DNA from: Owenia fusiformis | Lineage: Eukaryota > Annelida > Polychaeta > Sabellida > Oweniidae | DNA: 64,000 bases | NCBI GenBank assembly: GCA_903813345.2 | Contig: CAIIXF020000001.1 | Coordinates: forward strand, 38,907,366-38,971,365 | Direction of reading: 5' to 3' | Shown: positions 1 through 13,336 of the stretch, piece by piece | Numbering within the stretch: the first letter of the stretch is position 1 | Layout: the number at the start of each line of letters is the position of its first letter | The notes under the pieces: generated by a model | The model's database searches: none | What the model saw: the letters and a program-made list of their open reading frames with translations, nothing else | What the model was told of the DNA's origin: nothing | Program-made: the position numbers and the translations under genes

Positions 1-190
1 ATGGGTAGCCATAAGTTACACTTTAAGGAGTTTAAGCTAAACCTTTTAAGATAATCTGAAATAGTAAACACCAAGAAAGGGAGGACTAATCCCTAGAAGA
101 CCAAAATTCTACACATTCTCTTAAAATGTCTCACAAAAAATGAATCTTAACAGGTACAACCTGCCTTTTATAACCACGCTGCTACCTAAA

Positions 191-338
191 CTGATCATGA
201 TGTGATAAAACTACTGATCGTGATAAACTACTGATCATGATGTGATAAACTACTGATCATGATGTGATAAACTACTGATCATGATGTGATAAACTACTGA
301 TCATGATGTGATAAACTACTGATCATGATGTGATAAAA
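191..338. repeat. 22-bp tandem repeat in intron
   Basis: About six to seven copies of a unit read as ctgatcatgatgtgataaac plus ta. One early copy is shortened. Each unit contains the palindrome tgatca. It lies in an intron of the DIDO1-like gene. Confidence 0.9.
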
Positions 339-451
339 TACGATGTTTTAGTATGAATTGTGATATATCATGTTATCAGGTAACTGGTTACATATTGATT
401 TAGAATTTAACACTAACTAGCCTAAACATATTTCTCAGGGACTAAACATAC

Positions 452-634
452 CTCAGCTTTCCACTTTCCCATGGCTCTATTGTCTTTCTCTTTGGCTATA
501 AGTGAGAGGGACTCTTTGGCATGTTTGGCAATACATTCATCACTGCAGTAGACAGACTTCTCCCTTGCCCACTTCTTACACCCTGTGCTAATACAGTGCA
601 GCCTATCTGGCCCTTCAACTTTCTTTGGAGAGCT
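452..634 (-). other. Cysteine-motif exon of DIDO1-like gene
   Basis: This 61-codon exon is flanked by ttatag at its right end and by a GTATGT donor at its left. It contains CISTGCKKWAREKSVYCSDEC followed by IAKHAKES, a cysteine motif shared by DIDO1, PHF3 and CXXC1-type proteins. It is the last exon of this gene visible in the window; the transcript continues past base 1. Confidence 0.8.
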
Positions 635-3600
635 CTATAAAGCAACACCTTTCTTGAGTAATTTATCTTAACCAAGAAATGCATTATTGGCCATTAATAC
701 TCTTGCAACAATATAGGTTGGCCTATTTTGAAAAAATATATCAAAATGATTAAACAATCATAACAGTAAACGTAGATGCTTTTCTACCTTTAAGCTACTG
801 CAGTAACAAGCATTATTTATCATGGCATTGTCAGGAAATAATTTTCTATTGCATCTACTAACTATCTGCTTAATAGCAGTTTAAGAGCCATAATTTTAAA
901 AGAACTTATCTATTTTTCAGAATTTATTATCTACCTTGAAGACTTTGAATCTTTTCTTCTTCTTTTCCCCTTTATCTTTAATCTCAGTGCGAGTACGTAT
1001 CTCACCCAGCTGTTTGCTACCATCAGAGCCATCTAGTGATGACGTCTGCTTTGAACTCGAGCTGCTACTGGATGCAACTCCATCTTGCTGTTTTAATTTC
1101 TGCTCTTTCATCTCCCTCAACTAAAATTAACAAGAAATCAGTTTTGAAAGCAAGATCACACTAAATATGCAAAATATACTGTGTTAATACTGTGTAGATT
1201 CAGGGTAATAAGTGAAATAATGACACATTTATTAAATTATGTTAGTATTTTCATGTTAATTATGAGACACGTGAATATGTGTGAAAGCAGAAAAAAACAA
1301 ATATATGCAAGCTTGTAGAGACACATGAATTTATGAGAGTAAGCAGACATACATAAGTGTATGGGAGTGAGCAGGGACACATCCATGTGTGCATTAGCGG
1401 GGAGACATGAATGTCTGTTAGTTAGCAGAGAGACATGCTCATACGAGGGGTGATCAATAAGTAATGGACGCTTTTTTACACAGATACTTTTTATAGACCA
1501 ATCCCTTTGATTTTCCTACCAGTGATACATCATTCAATTATCTATCAATTCTGAAGATTTGAAGACAAGATATACAATACATGTTGATATATCCTTATTT
1601 CCGTGAAGGAGGTACAGGTACCCCGGGACCGACATTTACGTCACATATTCAGATTTTAGCCAGTTTGGTAAATTTCAGTTAGATTTGAACATTTTATATG
1701 CAACAAGTGTTGTGTTGTTTAATTTTTTGCTGACTGGTAACACAAACAGAAAATATTGTAATGTCAGAGTGTTGTATGGAAGGGGTTTGCAGGTCAATTC
1801 GAGAAAGCATTGAGTGGAAGAAAGGGGTGGTGAGAGAAGGGAACACCCTACTCCATATGGACAATGCACCTGCCCACAGATCTCAAAATGTTCAGAAAAC
1901 AATATCCCTGGACCTCAAAATTGAGCCCTTGGCCAATGCCCCATATTGTCCAGATCTGCTCACATGTGACTTGTTTATTTCTATACTACTTATTTCTATA
2001 GAGAAAGGACGCAGGTTTATTGACATTGATGAAATAAAACAACCCGTGCAACTGCATCTTGCTACCATGTCAGAGTATGGATTCAGCCTTGTGTCACAAT
2101 CTTGAGTGAAGAGGATGAGGAATTGTGTACATGTAGCACTTGATGGAAACTATTTAGAGGGCCCTGTGGAATGAATGTGGCATGAATACCACATAGTGAT
2201 GATAAAATATTCAAAATTATTATATAATTACTATGGCATAACAATATGGGGTAATTCATGACCATAATGGTTTGTTTTATTCAGCCTGCATTCAACTGCA
2301 TAGTATGTTAAACAATCTAAAATAGCTTCAGAATATGTGACGTAAATGTCGGTCCCGGGGTACCTGTACCTGCTTCACGGAAATAAAGATATATCAACAT
2401 GTAATATATATATTGTCTTCAAATCTTCAGAGTTGATAGATAATTGAATGATGTATCACTAGTAAGAAAATCGAAGGGATTGGTCTATAAAAAGCATCTG
2501 TGTAAAAAAGCGTCCATTACTTATTGATCACCCCTCGTATGTCCATAAGAGGATGAATACATAAATGTATGTGTCTTTAGCAGAGACACATGAATATACG
2601 TGCATTAAGAACAGACATATGCACATGAGTGAGTTAGCACAGACGCATATGTTTTGTTAGCAGAGATACATGATATATTAGTTAGAGATATGCACATATC
2701 CTAACACTGTTAACAACAATCTACATTTAATAATTTAATGCCTTCATATGTTTAATTTATTTCTAGCTCCAATGAAGGACATGCATCTAAATATAACCAA
2801 GTCATGACACAACACAAATTACAAATTACAATGATTCTAAAAACATATCATAAAAGCAAATAAAAAGATTGCAACAACAGATTTATACCCAGCTGTAAGG
2901 AAATACATTTCGTTTATAATATAAGCTGAGATCGAACAACAAAAGCATATACAATATAGCACGTACTGTTTCTACCACAAAACTTTACCTTTTCGTTAGA
3001 TTCAATTTTTCCCTCACTCTAAAATAGTAGTTCAAAGAGAAAAAGTTAGTTCTCACTTGAAAAATCAATCAAATTCACAAATGCCATTTTTTGATGATTT
3101 CAAAATGATTAAACAATCAAAATAGTAAACATAAATGCTTTTTCTACCTTTTCAGCAAAATTTTTCAAATCCATTTTATCAGTTTTCTTCACACTTGTGT
3201 CCAACCCTTCAGTCTTTCTTTCTTTCGTTTCTTTGTCTGGAGCAAATGAAGTATGTACAATACATTAATACATGGAAAACAGCTTTTAGGACAATATTAT
3301 CTTTGTGATCTACATTTTTGATAATATTATGGGTTGTGGAGATATATGGGGTTCATATGATTGACAGCTATATCAATATCTATGCATATTAATTGAAATT
3401 AAATCAATTCAAATAATAATTTTGAATTTCCGATTCATTGGTTGGGTGAATTATTTGTTATTGGAAATCACATGCCAAGGACTTATGTACCCTTAACACA
3501 GGATTTCATTCTGTGCTTTCAATATCATTACATAAATATATTGTATACATGCTCTTCTCTACTTCTGCCTGATGAACAGAAAATAAGAAATACAAATTCC

Positions 3601-6600
3601 CAAAACTCTAACCAGGAAATGAAATCCACAAGTAATCAAATGCGTTTTAAATCTTTTACTGTTTCTTTTTATTATTTTGTGTTACTTGAATTTACATTAA
3701 TTTGTATTCCTGAGGCATGAAATTATATTATATCATGTTATATATTATTACCTGTACAAACTGGACAGACATATTCCTCATTAGCTTTCTCCATTTCCTT
3801 GCCACGTTGCTTGGTAACCCCAACACAATCACCATGGAACCAATCTTCACACTTATCACAGCAAATCATAAACCTGTAGTAATGAATTGATTAATTAATG
3901 ACCTTATTTATATTAGCCCCTCTTGTCAAAATCATTGACATCACTGTGTCAACCATTCTTTAACAAAGAAATTAATTATTGTGTTTTTTAGACTGACCTA
4001 TTATCATGTGTTTTATGACATATGCACCAAAGTTTATCAGGGTCATCTTCTTCCTCCCAATCACTATCATCATCATCTTGATCATCATCTTCAGACTCAT
4101 CTGATGACTTTTCCTCTTCTTCCTCTTCATCTTTCTTTGCAACTTCATCTTCTTCAGGGTCATAAAGATCTAGTAAAAAATAATTTCAGCATATATGGCT
4201 TGTTTTATATTCTACCATCTTGGTGTTTAACTTGTATTAAATTTCTCAAAAATTACATTTCATCAATTTTTTTTATTAAAATTTGTGGAAAGTCTAACAT
4301 TCTGAAAAACTACTTCTTGAGCAGAGGTCCTTAATTTCTAAGGCATAATGTGAAGCAAACTCATCTAGAAGACAATGAATCTTGCATTCAATTTGAAGTT
4401 ATCTGATTTCCAAGCACAAAACTGACAACCAATCTACCATGCATGAACAAACCTTTATTCTTGTCTTTCAGTTTTTCTTTGGTAGCTTTGTCAGGTTTGC
4501 TTTCTTCAGCTGTGATATCATCTTCCAGATCACTGTCTTCCATCTGACCCTTGGACCACTTCTCAATCCTCCTGAGTGCTTTGCGAGTTTTTGCCCTGCG
4601 GGACCTACCACCTAAAATCAATGAACAAAGCTTGACATGTCTAGCATTTTCATTTAGAAGTACAACCAAATAAAAATTGATGCTACAAAACCTCCTCTTC
4701 AATTAAAATATAAATACTGATGCATCAAAATTATAAAAAAAGAATCACTGACTACCATTTCGCATTGCTAAAACTACCATTTCAAAAAGTCTAACTGAGC
4801 TCAGAAGACCCTCCGAGAGCAATTCCTTTTCTCAGCACAGCCATATAATGACCATTATCACACATTTTTGAAAAAACAATGATTCTTTACTGGTTACTGA
4901 TGTCATGTTTGATTTAATTCCAATTGACGTCTATTAATTATGCTGTAGATTGACTTGATGACTAAACAGTCATGTAAGCAGTTCTTGACAATGAGAGAGC
5001 TGGAAATATTTCAAAGTTTTAATAAATTGGTTTAGCTTACCCCCTTCTTGTACTTCACTGTCTTGAGTATCCATACTATCAGTCACCTCACTCTCTGTGC
5101 CTTTATCTACATCCTCATCATGCTTAACGTCAACCTTCACTGCAGTTCTCTTAGCCCAGCCAGCCTTTTCAGTCATTTTAGCACCACCTTTAACCTTTGA
5201 TTTCTTATCTGTCATTTTTGTTGGTTTCTCATTCTCAGAGTCAGTGTCTATGTGAATCTCCATTGCATTGTCACTGTCACTGGCATCATCACCCGTAAGG
5301 TTTATATCAAATATGTTTTTCTTGGATGGTTTCGTATTGCTGGGTTTTAGTTTATTTTGTAATGTTTTTAATGGCAGTTCCTCTTCAGAAGTAGTAGTGT
5401 CTTTATTATTGCCTTCATCTTCTTTCACCTCCTGAAAAAATAAAATTTGTTAAACATATCTGATATACTTTAACTTATATTTCCATCCCCTTAATTTCAA
5501 TTGCTAACTCATGGATGTTGATTTCCCGTATACATGAAGTAGCCTGAGGTCTATTTCAACCATATATTCAAATACAAATATTGCAGATTTTAACAAAGAT
5601 TAAACACATAATTTTTACATAATTTCTTATCAATTAGGTCACCTTACAGGCTACAGTAAAACTTGTGTAAATTTTTTGTTTAGCAAAAAAATTCTCATAT
5701 TCCTCCCATTTTCATATAATTCTCCCATTTTAAACAGTGAACAGTATATCTTGGCGAAATGCATATTAACCTGTATATAGTGAACATGTAATCCTAAAAT
5801 TTATGAGAATCAAAACCTTCTGAAGAGTCAAACACTTACTTGTCAAATTTTACAAATTGTTTAACTTTGCTATTTTTAGTTTAATATCATATTTGTACTG
5901 AAACAGGTGTTAAACATGCACAAGATTTCATTTAAGTTCCCCAAAACTTAATTGATGGGATAATAAGCTTTGTTTATATGTGACATCTGCCTCATCTCTG
6001 AGACTGTCTGTAAAAGTATTCTGCTTTTTTGTTTCTCAACTTGATCAAATAAATCAAAAATAGATCCCATCACATAAAATGACCAAGGCATTAACATGAC
6101 AAAATGTCACCACTTAGTAAGTAATTGCAAATTGTTACAGGCGCCAAACTCTGAATACCGAACAGATGCCAACCACTGTCACAAGAGTTAAAACTTTTGA
6201 AATCCATAATAGGAATCTTATTCTGAAAATATTACTCCTGTTTCCAAAAAGTACATACAGTAGTTTACCTTCAAAATAAGCAGTATTAAATTTAATGTTT
6301 CCACAGACAAAGAGCTTACTGTTTCATTCCCAAAAATATCATTCGATGGGATAAATAAACGTAAACCAAAATCCTATGCAGGGGGTCATTAGACAAAACT
6401 TTGTAAAACCAACTAGATTATTATCTTACATGACATTATTGTATTTATGGTTACAACAACAACCTATTGAAGAATTTTAATTGTGAGAAGTTTCAGTGAA
6501 TGATCCGTATATAAGTACCTCTTGAATGACTAGGTCTTTCAATGGCATGTCATCATCACTTTCATTTCCACTGTTCTTATTGGACACAGGTACAGTCGTT

Positions 6601-9600
6601 ACTTGTTTAGTCTTCCCTCGTTTTGGCGACATGTGTCCTGGCATCTTCTTTCCTCTGCTTACTCTATGTGGTTCCTTGGGAGCGACCTCAGCCTCCACTT
6701 CACCTCCATCCATTTTCTTACCACGTCCTTTCCCAGATTTCCTTTTGGGAGTTGCCTTTGCTGTAACTTCCTCAGAGTCACTAGTATCACCCATTTTCTT
6801 CCCCTTCCCTTTACCACTTGTTCTAGAGCCTCGTCGCTTTATGACATCAGCTTCAGGAGTTGGTTCATCACTATCCTCTCCACCACTCTCAGGCTTCTGT
6901 GATGATTTCGGAGACTTTCCCTTTCCAGAGACTCGTTTTCCCTTACCGGCTGAGATAGGACTACCTACAGGGGCACTTTCCTGAAGTGTTAACGAGTTTA
7001 TTAGTTTAACGGTTCTGAATATGAAAATATGTTTATGTTTACAGATAGAGCAAGTAAAAAAAACGGATATAGAATTTAAATATAATTGTCCATGTTCAAT
7101 TTCAAAGAGACCTGAATATGAGGTCTTGTTAGGAGGTATATGCAGCAATAATACCACACACAGATTGCAGATTATAAGAAACCTGAAGTAGATATATCAA
7201 TTTTGGGTTAAATCTTTTATCACCCTCTCCCCCTTCAATTTCTCAACCCTTTGAGAGGGATAATAGAAAGGGAGCATCACAAGGATTTGAAACTACCATT
7301 ATGTGTTATTAAATAAGTCTTGCATCAAATCTCTGGTCATCCCCTTTCTAATTCTCCCCCTGTGTGTGTGAAGAGAATAGGAGGATGGGGGAAACATAAG
7401 GGCTTGATGCAGACTACAGGTGACTGAATTACCTCTTCATCTTCTCTCTTGTCATCACTGTTCTTCTGTCTTAGCTGGTCCAAAGCCTCCTGCTCCTTGC
7501 GTAGGTTCTCCTGTCTGATCTTCTCTGCCATCTCTCTATTCATGTTCTCCTGGACACGGGTAGATCTCCTGCAGAACATGAACGGGCACATGAATTCTTA
7601 TAGATATTTCATAGATATGTTAATCCTACCTGAGGCCTAGAGACCCAAAATAGTAGTAGGACCCTTTTAATCCAATTTTGGAGCTGATAAGATCTTAAGG
7701 ACACCGAAAGTAAGTCCAATGCACCTTCAAACACTTAGTTTCCATTTTGAACAACATGACTAAAGGGAACTGAGTGACAGAAGATGACTTTCTTGGGAAT
7801 TTGACCATGCAATAAATCATTATAAATACCAGCTTATTATTGAGAAATGAAATCCTGTGACTGCAATTCTGACCTAGCAGCCACCTTTGATATGTAATGA
7901 GCATGGCTGAAAATGACCTCAATCATACTCACACAGTCAAGAGATGCTCAGCTTTTTGTTTTTGTGGCAATTTAGTCTTTCAGTGATTCATGCACCTTTT
8001 AACCATTTTAGAATTATGAAATGTTTAGTTTACTACCTTTATTGAGGATAATAGGCAAGGCTTGCATTAACGGCATCCCGTACATGTTAAGGACTCAAAA
8101 ATAATTTGGAGGACGCAAAAATTGAAAATATTTCCGTTTTTTGGACGCGAAATCTTTTTAAGTCAATACTACAATGTGTTTACAACAATACCTAACAAAA
8201 ACAAATAATTATGATCTCTCACCTTTATTTGAATCGTAAATAACATGTTGAATATTTACAAATAATCATGATTCTCTCGAATTTTTTCGACTTTGTTTAT
8301 TTTTAGATTTGAAACCATGACACGCCACAGTTTTTCCTATTCAGAAACAAATATTAGGTTATTCATGAAATAAAATGTATTCATTGTCGAATGAACGAAC
8401 ATGCATTTATTCAGTCCGTACTTAACGTTTACTTCCGTTTTAAGTTCACGGCAAGAAATCCAAAACTGGTGTTTTGGTAAAAAATGCTTTAAAAATAAAG
8501 TTATACCTCAAAACAGGCTAGAAATAGGGGACATACTTTTTTTCAAAGGACACACTTTTTTTAAAAATTGCGTCCTTGGGACTCACAAATTTTCTAACCT
8601 AATGCAAGCGCTGATAGGCTTATTACAATTGCAAATATTCTACATCACATTCTATATTAGACTGAATGACACTTCACTTACCTAAGTGGAGATTTATGCA
8701 GTGAGCGTTTCTCTTGCTCCTCTTTGCTCTGTTTGTCATCATCTTCATCTATCTTCACATAATCTTCATTATCTTCTTTATTCACCTTTGTGCTGAATGA
8801 GCTTACAAAATCTGAGAGATCTGTATGAGCAAGGCCACCCTGTAAAATAAAACATGCATGTGAAAATCAAAGTCTTGTTTTTGAACCTCATGGTCAACCA
8901 TTGTCTCTCTCTCTCTTTCCACTCCCCTTGCTCCCTCAAACCTTAACTTTCTTTGTTTCTAAAAATTTGATAGGATCCAAATTATTTCATAGCTTCTGTT
9001 AATTTATTACATTAATCATCTCAATATTACAAGATGATGTTTATTTTGAATTGCACGCCAAGTGCTATATTACTGTTAATGACCATGTTGTTTACAAATG
9101 TTTTACTGAAATGTCACACTCACCCTTATCAATACAATTATGCTTAAACCAGGGGACAGCCAATATGTTTGCAAAATGAACAAGCTTTCACTATTTCACT
9201 TACTGATTTATGAATCATTAATGTCACTGGGCTTACCCTCAGAAATGAGTCATCCAGTTCAAACTCATTATTGCTGTTGCCAGGGGTCTCTAAGGGATTC
9301 TGTTCCACTAGTTCCTTATCCAGACTATCTTCATCAAGATCTCCAGTGTTGAAAATATCAGTGAGGCTCTCTTCAATTGATTTCTCCGTGTCTGTTTGTT
9401 TAGGACCATCTGCCACGCTAGTCTTTGGTGTTGCTGTTTCTTTCTGTGATGTACTTGGGGTTGAGGATGGAGATGATATCTCTGGGAGGGACTGTTGTAT
9501 GATCTTTCTTGCTTCTGCACTGGACAGCACCTCATCTAACTTACTGAGGTGCTCATCACTTAACTCACTGAATAAGTTGGCAGGCTGAAAAATATCATGA

Positions 9601-10567
9601 CCATTTGCAAAAAAATTAATAAACATTCATGACAATAAAAAATTTGTTAAACTTGAATCTGTTTTGAATGACTCTTTATCTAACACATTGTTCTAAATCC
9701 TATTACAGTTCACTAGATACATATCAATGTTTTTGGTGGTAAATACTTTCTATCCAATAAAGATCCCTCTCAAATCAAATCCTCATCTGGTTTGCATAGA
9801 AATGCAGAGACAAGACTTTGCAGACAAAAACTTAAGATGGCAAAATGGCCAATTTAACCTTCATTGTTCAGAAAGAATGTTAGAATATAAAATTTGACAA
9901 TGTGTTCCAAACATTTCGATTGGTGCAAATGTATATACCTCTTCCATTTCAGAAAAATGCCAGTTATTTTCCAATGCAGATGCTTTATTAATAGTTGGCC
10001 CTGGCTCTTCAGATGTGATCGGGGTCAAGCTACGTCCAACAGTAAGTCTGCTGGCTGTTGTGGGGCCAGGAATGACAGAGGATTCACCGAGGTTCGATAG
10101 AGATGAGGAACTACTGGAGCTCAGTGAAACAGTGGGAGGACTGCTACTGCTAGTGGTCTTGTTTCGTTTGCCTTTATCTGACATATCACTCTGGAAATAC
10201 ACAAAATAATGATTATGTACGATACTAAATATGACTACATTGAATTTTGAAGAAAAAGTACACCACGAGACGTGGTGAGATTTGGAGGTAATTTGATTCA
10301 TTTCATTTGATTTTCCTGATGTTATTTCTGCTGATATGCTGGATTTCAAAGCAAGCTTAACTCTGAATCTACGATTCTAAATATGATTACATTTTGAAGA
10401 AAAAGAACATCACGAGAAGTGTTGAGATTTGGAGGTAATTTGGAGCTAAACGTTTTTTCATTTGATTTTCCTGATGTTGTTTCAGATATGCTGGATTTCA
10501 AACTAAGATTAACTCTGAGTCTCCTCACTTGTTCTATGTCCTTTTCCTGATCATATGTTAGAGGCAT
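452..10567 (-). CDS. DIDO1: DIDO1/PHF3-like PHD-finger transcription regulator (3' end outside window)
   Basis: Fourteen coding exons, read right to left: 10529-10567, 9939-10190, 9237-9584, 8682-8839, 7433-7568, 6519-6980, 5041-5431, 4453-4611, 3998-4169, 3752-3873, 3148-3236, 2989-3018, 935-1120, 452-634. All have GT-AG borders, and the phases join into 909 open codons. Residues ~1-690 are low-complexity Ser, Lys and acidic sequence with nuclear-type basic runs. Residues ~694-746 form a complete C4HC3 PHD finger (LWCICHKTHDNR, then RFMICCDKCEDWFHGDC, ending YVCPVCT), closest by eye to DIDO1. PHD fingers of DIDO1 bind H3K4me3. Residues ~862-886 carry the C-x4-C...YCSDEC cysteine motif that follows the PHD in DIDO1 and PHF3. 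In that family a TFIIS-like domain and a SPOC domain follow; they would lie beyond base 1. The role is probably nuclear, in chromatin reading and transcription elongation. The start is uncertain: Met at 10567 (exon of 13 codons) or Met at 10184. The family call is firm; the choice of DIDO1 over PHF3 is likely. Confidence 0.85.
1444..2537 (+). mobile_element. Tc1/mariner-type element with 207-bp terminal inverted repeats, transposase decayed
   Basis: The element is 1094 bp long and flanked by TA on both sides (1442-1443 and 2538-2539). Its ends are inverted copies of each other over about 207 bp (1444-1650 and 2331-2537), starting cgaggggtgatcaataag. The interior (1761-2105) keeps a transposase piece with MDNAPAHRS and YCPDLLTCD, the second and third catalytic-Asp regions of mariner-type DDD transposases. 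The N-terminal half is missing and no full frame remains, so this copy cannot act on its own. It sits in an intron of the DIDO1-like gene. Confidence 0.9.
3752..4169 (-). other. PHD-finger coding exon pair
   Basis: The PHD finger is split by one intron (3874-3997) inside the Arg codon of HDNR|FMICC. The right-hand exon (3998-4169) gives an acidic run and then the first two zinc-binding cysteines. The left-hand exon (3752-3873) gives the remaining Cys and His ligands. A tryptophan directly before the first ligand and the Asp-Trp of CEDWFHG are positions used for methyl-lysine reading in this family. Confidence 0.9.
8058..8612. repeat. Possible degenerate inverted-repeat element in intron
   Basis: The left end (gcttgcatta, then ggactc, then ggacgcaaaaatt) recurs inverted at the right end (aattgcgtcc, gggactc, taatgcaagc). 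Spacing between these blocks differs, so the match is only partial. It lies in an intron of the DIDO1-like gene. It could be an old MITE; no coding sequence is seen. Confidence 0.35.
10218..10520. repeat. ~152-bp tandem duplication in intron 1 of DIDO1-like gene
   Basis: Two adjacent copies, about 10218-10369 and 10370-10520, share tacgattctaaatatgat, ttaactctg, tggatttcaaa and long stretches between, with small indels. They lie between the proposed first coding exon (10529-10567) and the second (9939-10190). Confidence 0.85.
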
Positions 10568-13336
10568 TTTCACGAATAAGTGACACTTTTCAGTATTTTT
10601 TTGTAACAGCATCCTTATTTATTCAATTTAAGGTATAAAAGAAAAACAATGCTTTCTAAAAGTTGGTATCATAATGTTCTTATATGCACATCATGAAAAA
10701 ATACAATATGTTGATGCTTATTTTAAAAATCAACAAGTAATGACCCAAAATATGCTGTTTTTTGGTGTAACAAGCATTTCACTTAAATTGTGACCATGTT
10801 TACATGATCACAGAAGAGCTAATAACAAAGATAGATAGACAATTTTGATACCAAGTGGTAGCTAAATCATTTATCTTTATTATGTTTTTTAAATTGTTTC
10901 AAACACTGTCATATAGCCCAAGTTGTAACCGTTTTTATGACATGACTACTCTGTAACACTTTTCCATTTTTTGGAGAGGTATTCTATGTTTTTTAATACA
11001 GAAAATCTGCAGCTGAGTATTTTCCTTCATATATAATGATTTTGAATAGCTAACATATTCATATATAACTTATAAAAAGCTTTTCACTTGGAATTAATTA
11101 ATCAACAAATAGCAAATAAAGGTTCTGAATCATTTTTTAGGAGTCACAAACCATGAGGTGTCCGTAATGGCAAAGTTTCTACAATTTACACAGTACTTAT
11201 ATCTAAACTATTCTTATTTTCTAATGAAATGAACACAACTTATCAATCAAATAATAATTTAACAATGATTGACTTTTTGCTTTATGATACAAAAGCAGAT
11301 ATGGTGTCTGGAATGTCGTGAGGTGTCCGTAATGCTACATAGTTTATCAGTTCAAATTGTAAAATCAGCTTACTTTATCCCCAAAATCACTATTAAATAT
11401 TTCCAAAGTGTCTCTCTACACATGTTTATTAAATTTAAACTGGTATTGCCAATGAAAATATTTGAAATTTTTTTTACCATAAGCTACGGGGGTTCATTTT
11501 ACAAACATCAGTTCTGATTAAAAATGAGGCAGAAATTAATTAAAATTGATTTCAAATTCCAAGTCTTTACTAGGCACAATGAGTCAAAACTAGATTTAGT
11601 TTATTGAAATAAATGGAAACAAATAAAAAGAATAAATAGTTTTTAAAAAACATTACGGACACCTCAAGCCTATTGATTTAATGTTTATAGCAAAAATAAC
11701 TTATTTTCAAAGTAGTAATTTTACCCTTATATGTAAAAATGGAAAAAACAAAGTATGCAGAGAAGGAAAAAGATATTAGGTTAAAAATACAAACCAGCAA
11801 AAGAAAATAAGAGGAAACATGTACCAGAAAGAAAAAATTAAAAAAGTTGCACTTAAAAGTGAATGTATCTATTAGTGATATAGTCCAAAGCTTTTAACGC
11901 ATTGTACTGTAATGAGTTTATACTGAAAACACATTCTGAAACGACTCATGAAGTATCAAAAAAGCATTGCATCAAAAACCATGATATTTGAATTCATATA
12001 AATACATTGTACTTTACTTGTAAAGTATAGTGCAGATGATGAGTTTAATATTTTGTGACAACTAGACCAAAGAACAGCAAGTACCCAAAAACAGAGCAAC
12101 AAGGGTGCTTCAAGTTCATTTTGGTTAAATATATGAAAAGCATAATTCATTTTCAATTTTATATATTCATTTTAAATTGTTTGTGTCATTTGATATACAC
12201 CTTTAAGTTTGTAGTGTAGTCAATTGTTTACCTTTCCTTGTTCTTTCCCTAAGCTTATGTTCATTGATTTGAATTGCCTAACTTGGCGGACATGTGTCTT
12301 GAAGCAAGACTAACTTGTTGGACAAAACTAAAACAGTAATATGGTTCCAATAGAACGATATTACCACATAACATTCTCGTCAAAACATACCAAATTGCAA
12401 GGGTATAGTAATCAGTGGTAAACTGAGATATCCATAATGTTTGAGATAAAATGACTATAAATAATCAAATAATTAAATAGGACCATATCCAAGTGATTTC
12501 ACTTCTTAAATTGTTCAATCCAGGTACATATTGTTTTCCTCTAATTATCTTGCTCAATATTTAGTATATACTGTTAAATCATTCATTTCTTTGTAAAATT
12601 CAATGAATCTTTACAAATGTTTTGTATACCTGAGGCAAGTGGGCAAAATCGAGTCCATAAAGTATACATATTCAATTATTTTGATCAATAATTGTTACAA
12701 AAAGGTTTTTGTATATATATATCTTCAAACAAAACTAGCTTTTGCGACCTAAAGCTGGAAAAAATTTGAAACAAGCAAATTTGAGGTGTCCGTAATGCTA
12801 TCTCTTTAATTATTTAAACATTAATTGACAGATTTTGAAACAAATACAGATAATTCAGTAGATAGCAATTGAAAGACCATGGAATAATCCACAAAATTGG
12901 ATACTTTTGTTGGGGCTGCAATGTGAATTTATCTAATAATGTGACTTTATTTTGTAAAATCTAATTCATTAAGTGATGAGGTAGACATGTTCAAAACAAA
13001 TATTACTTTTTCTTCATATTTTGCAGCCAGTTGTTGTACAAAATGTGTTATCAATGATATAAGACTTAAAAAAAATATGTCAGAAACAAATATATTCCTG
13101 TTTTGAATGTTGGTTTGTGAACATATTGAGAGTGAATTGTCCGTAATGCCAATTTCTGTACCTATAAAGATGACAGTATTTTGTAAATTTGCAGATGCGG
13201 ATACTTAGGAATTTTTACATCGTCAGGAGCCCGACATATGAAAGTGTAAAAATCTTCATAAACAATAAGGAAAACTTGAAAAAAAAATTTTGACATTTTG
13301 AAATGGAAAAGTGTCACTTATTCGTGAAAATGCCTC
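10561..13336. repeat. 2.8-kb segment bounded by a perfect 31-bp inverted repeat
   Basis: 10561-10591 and 13306-13336 are exact reverse complements over 31 bp (core cacgaataagtgacac). The interior is AT-rich without a long ORF. It holds five copies of a core tgtccgtaatg: near 11153, 11318, 11651 (inverted), 12780 and 13135. No flanking target duplication is evident. This could be a non-autonomous DNA transposon with subterminal binding motifs. The left repeat overlaps the proposed start codon of the DIDO1-like gene (10565-10567). Confidence 0.6.

Noticed and set aside
6526-6984. 152-codon plus-strand frame
   Set aside because: It is antisense to a Lys/Ser/Gly-rich exon of the DIDO1-like gene, whose splice sites and phase are consistent.
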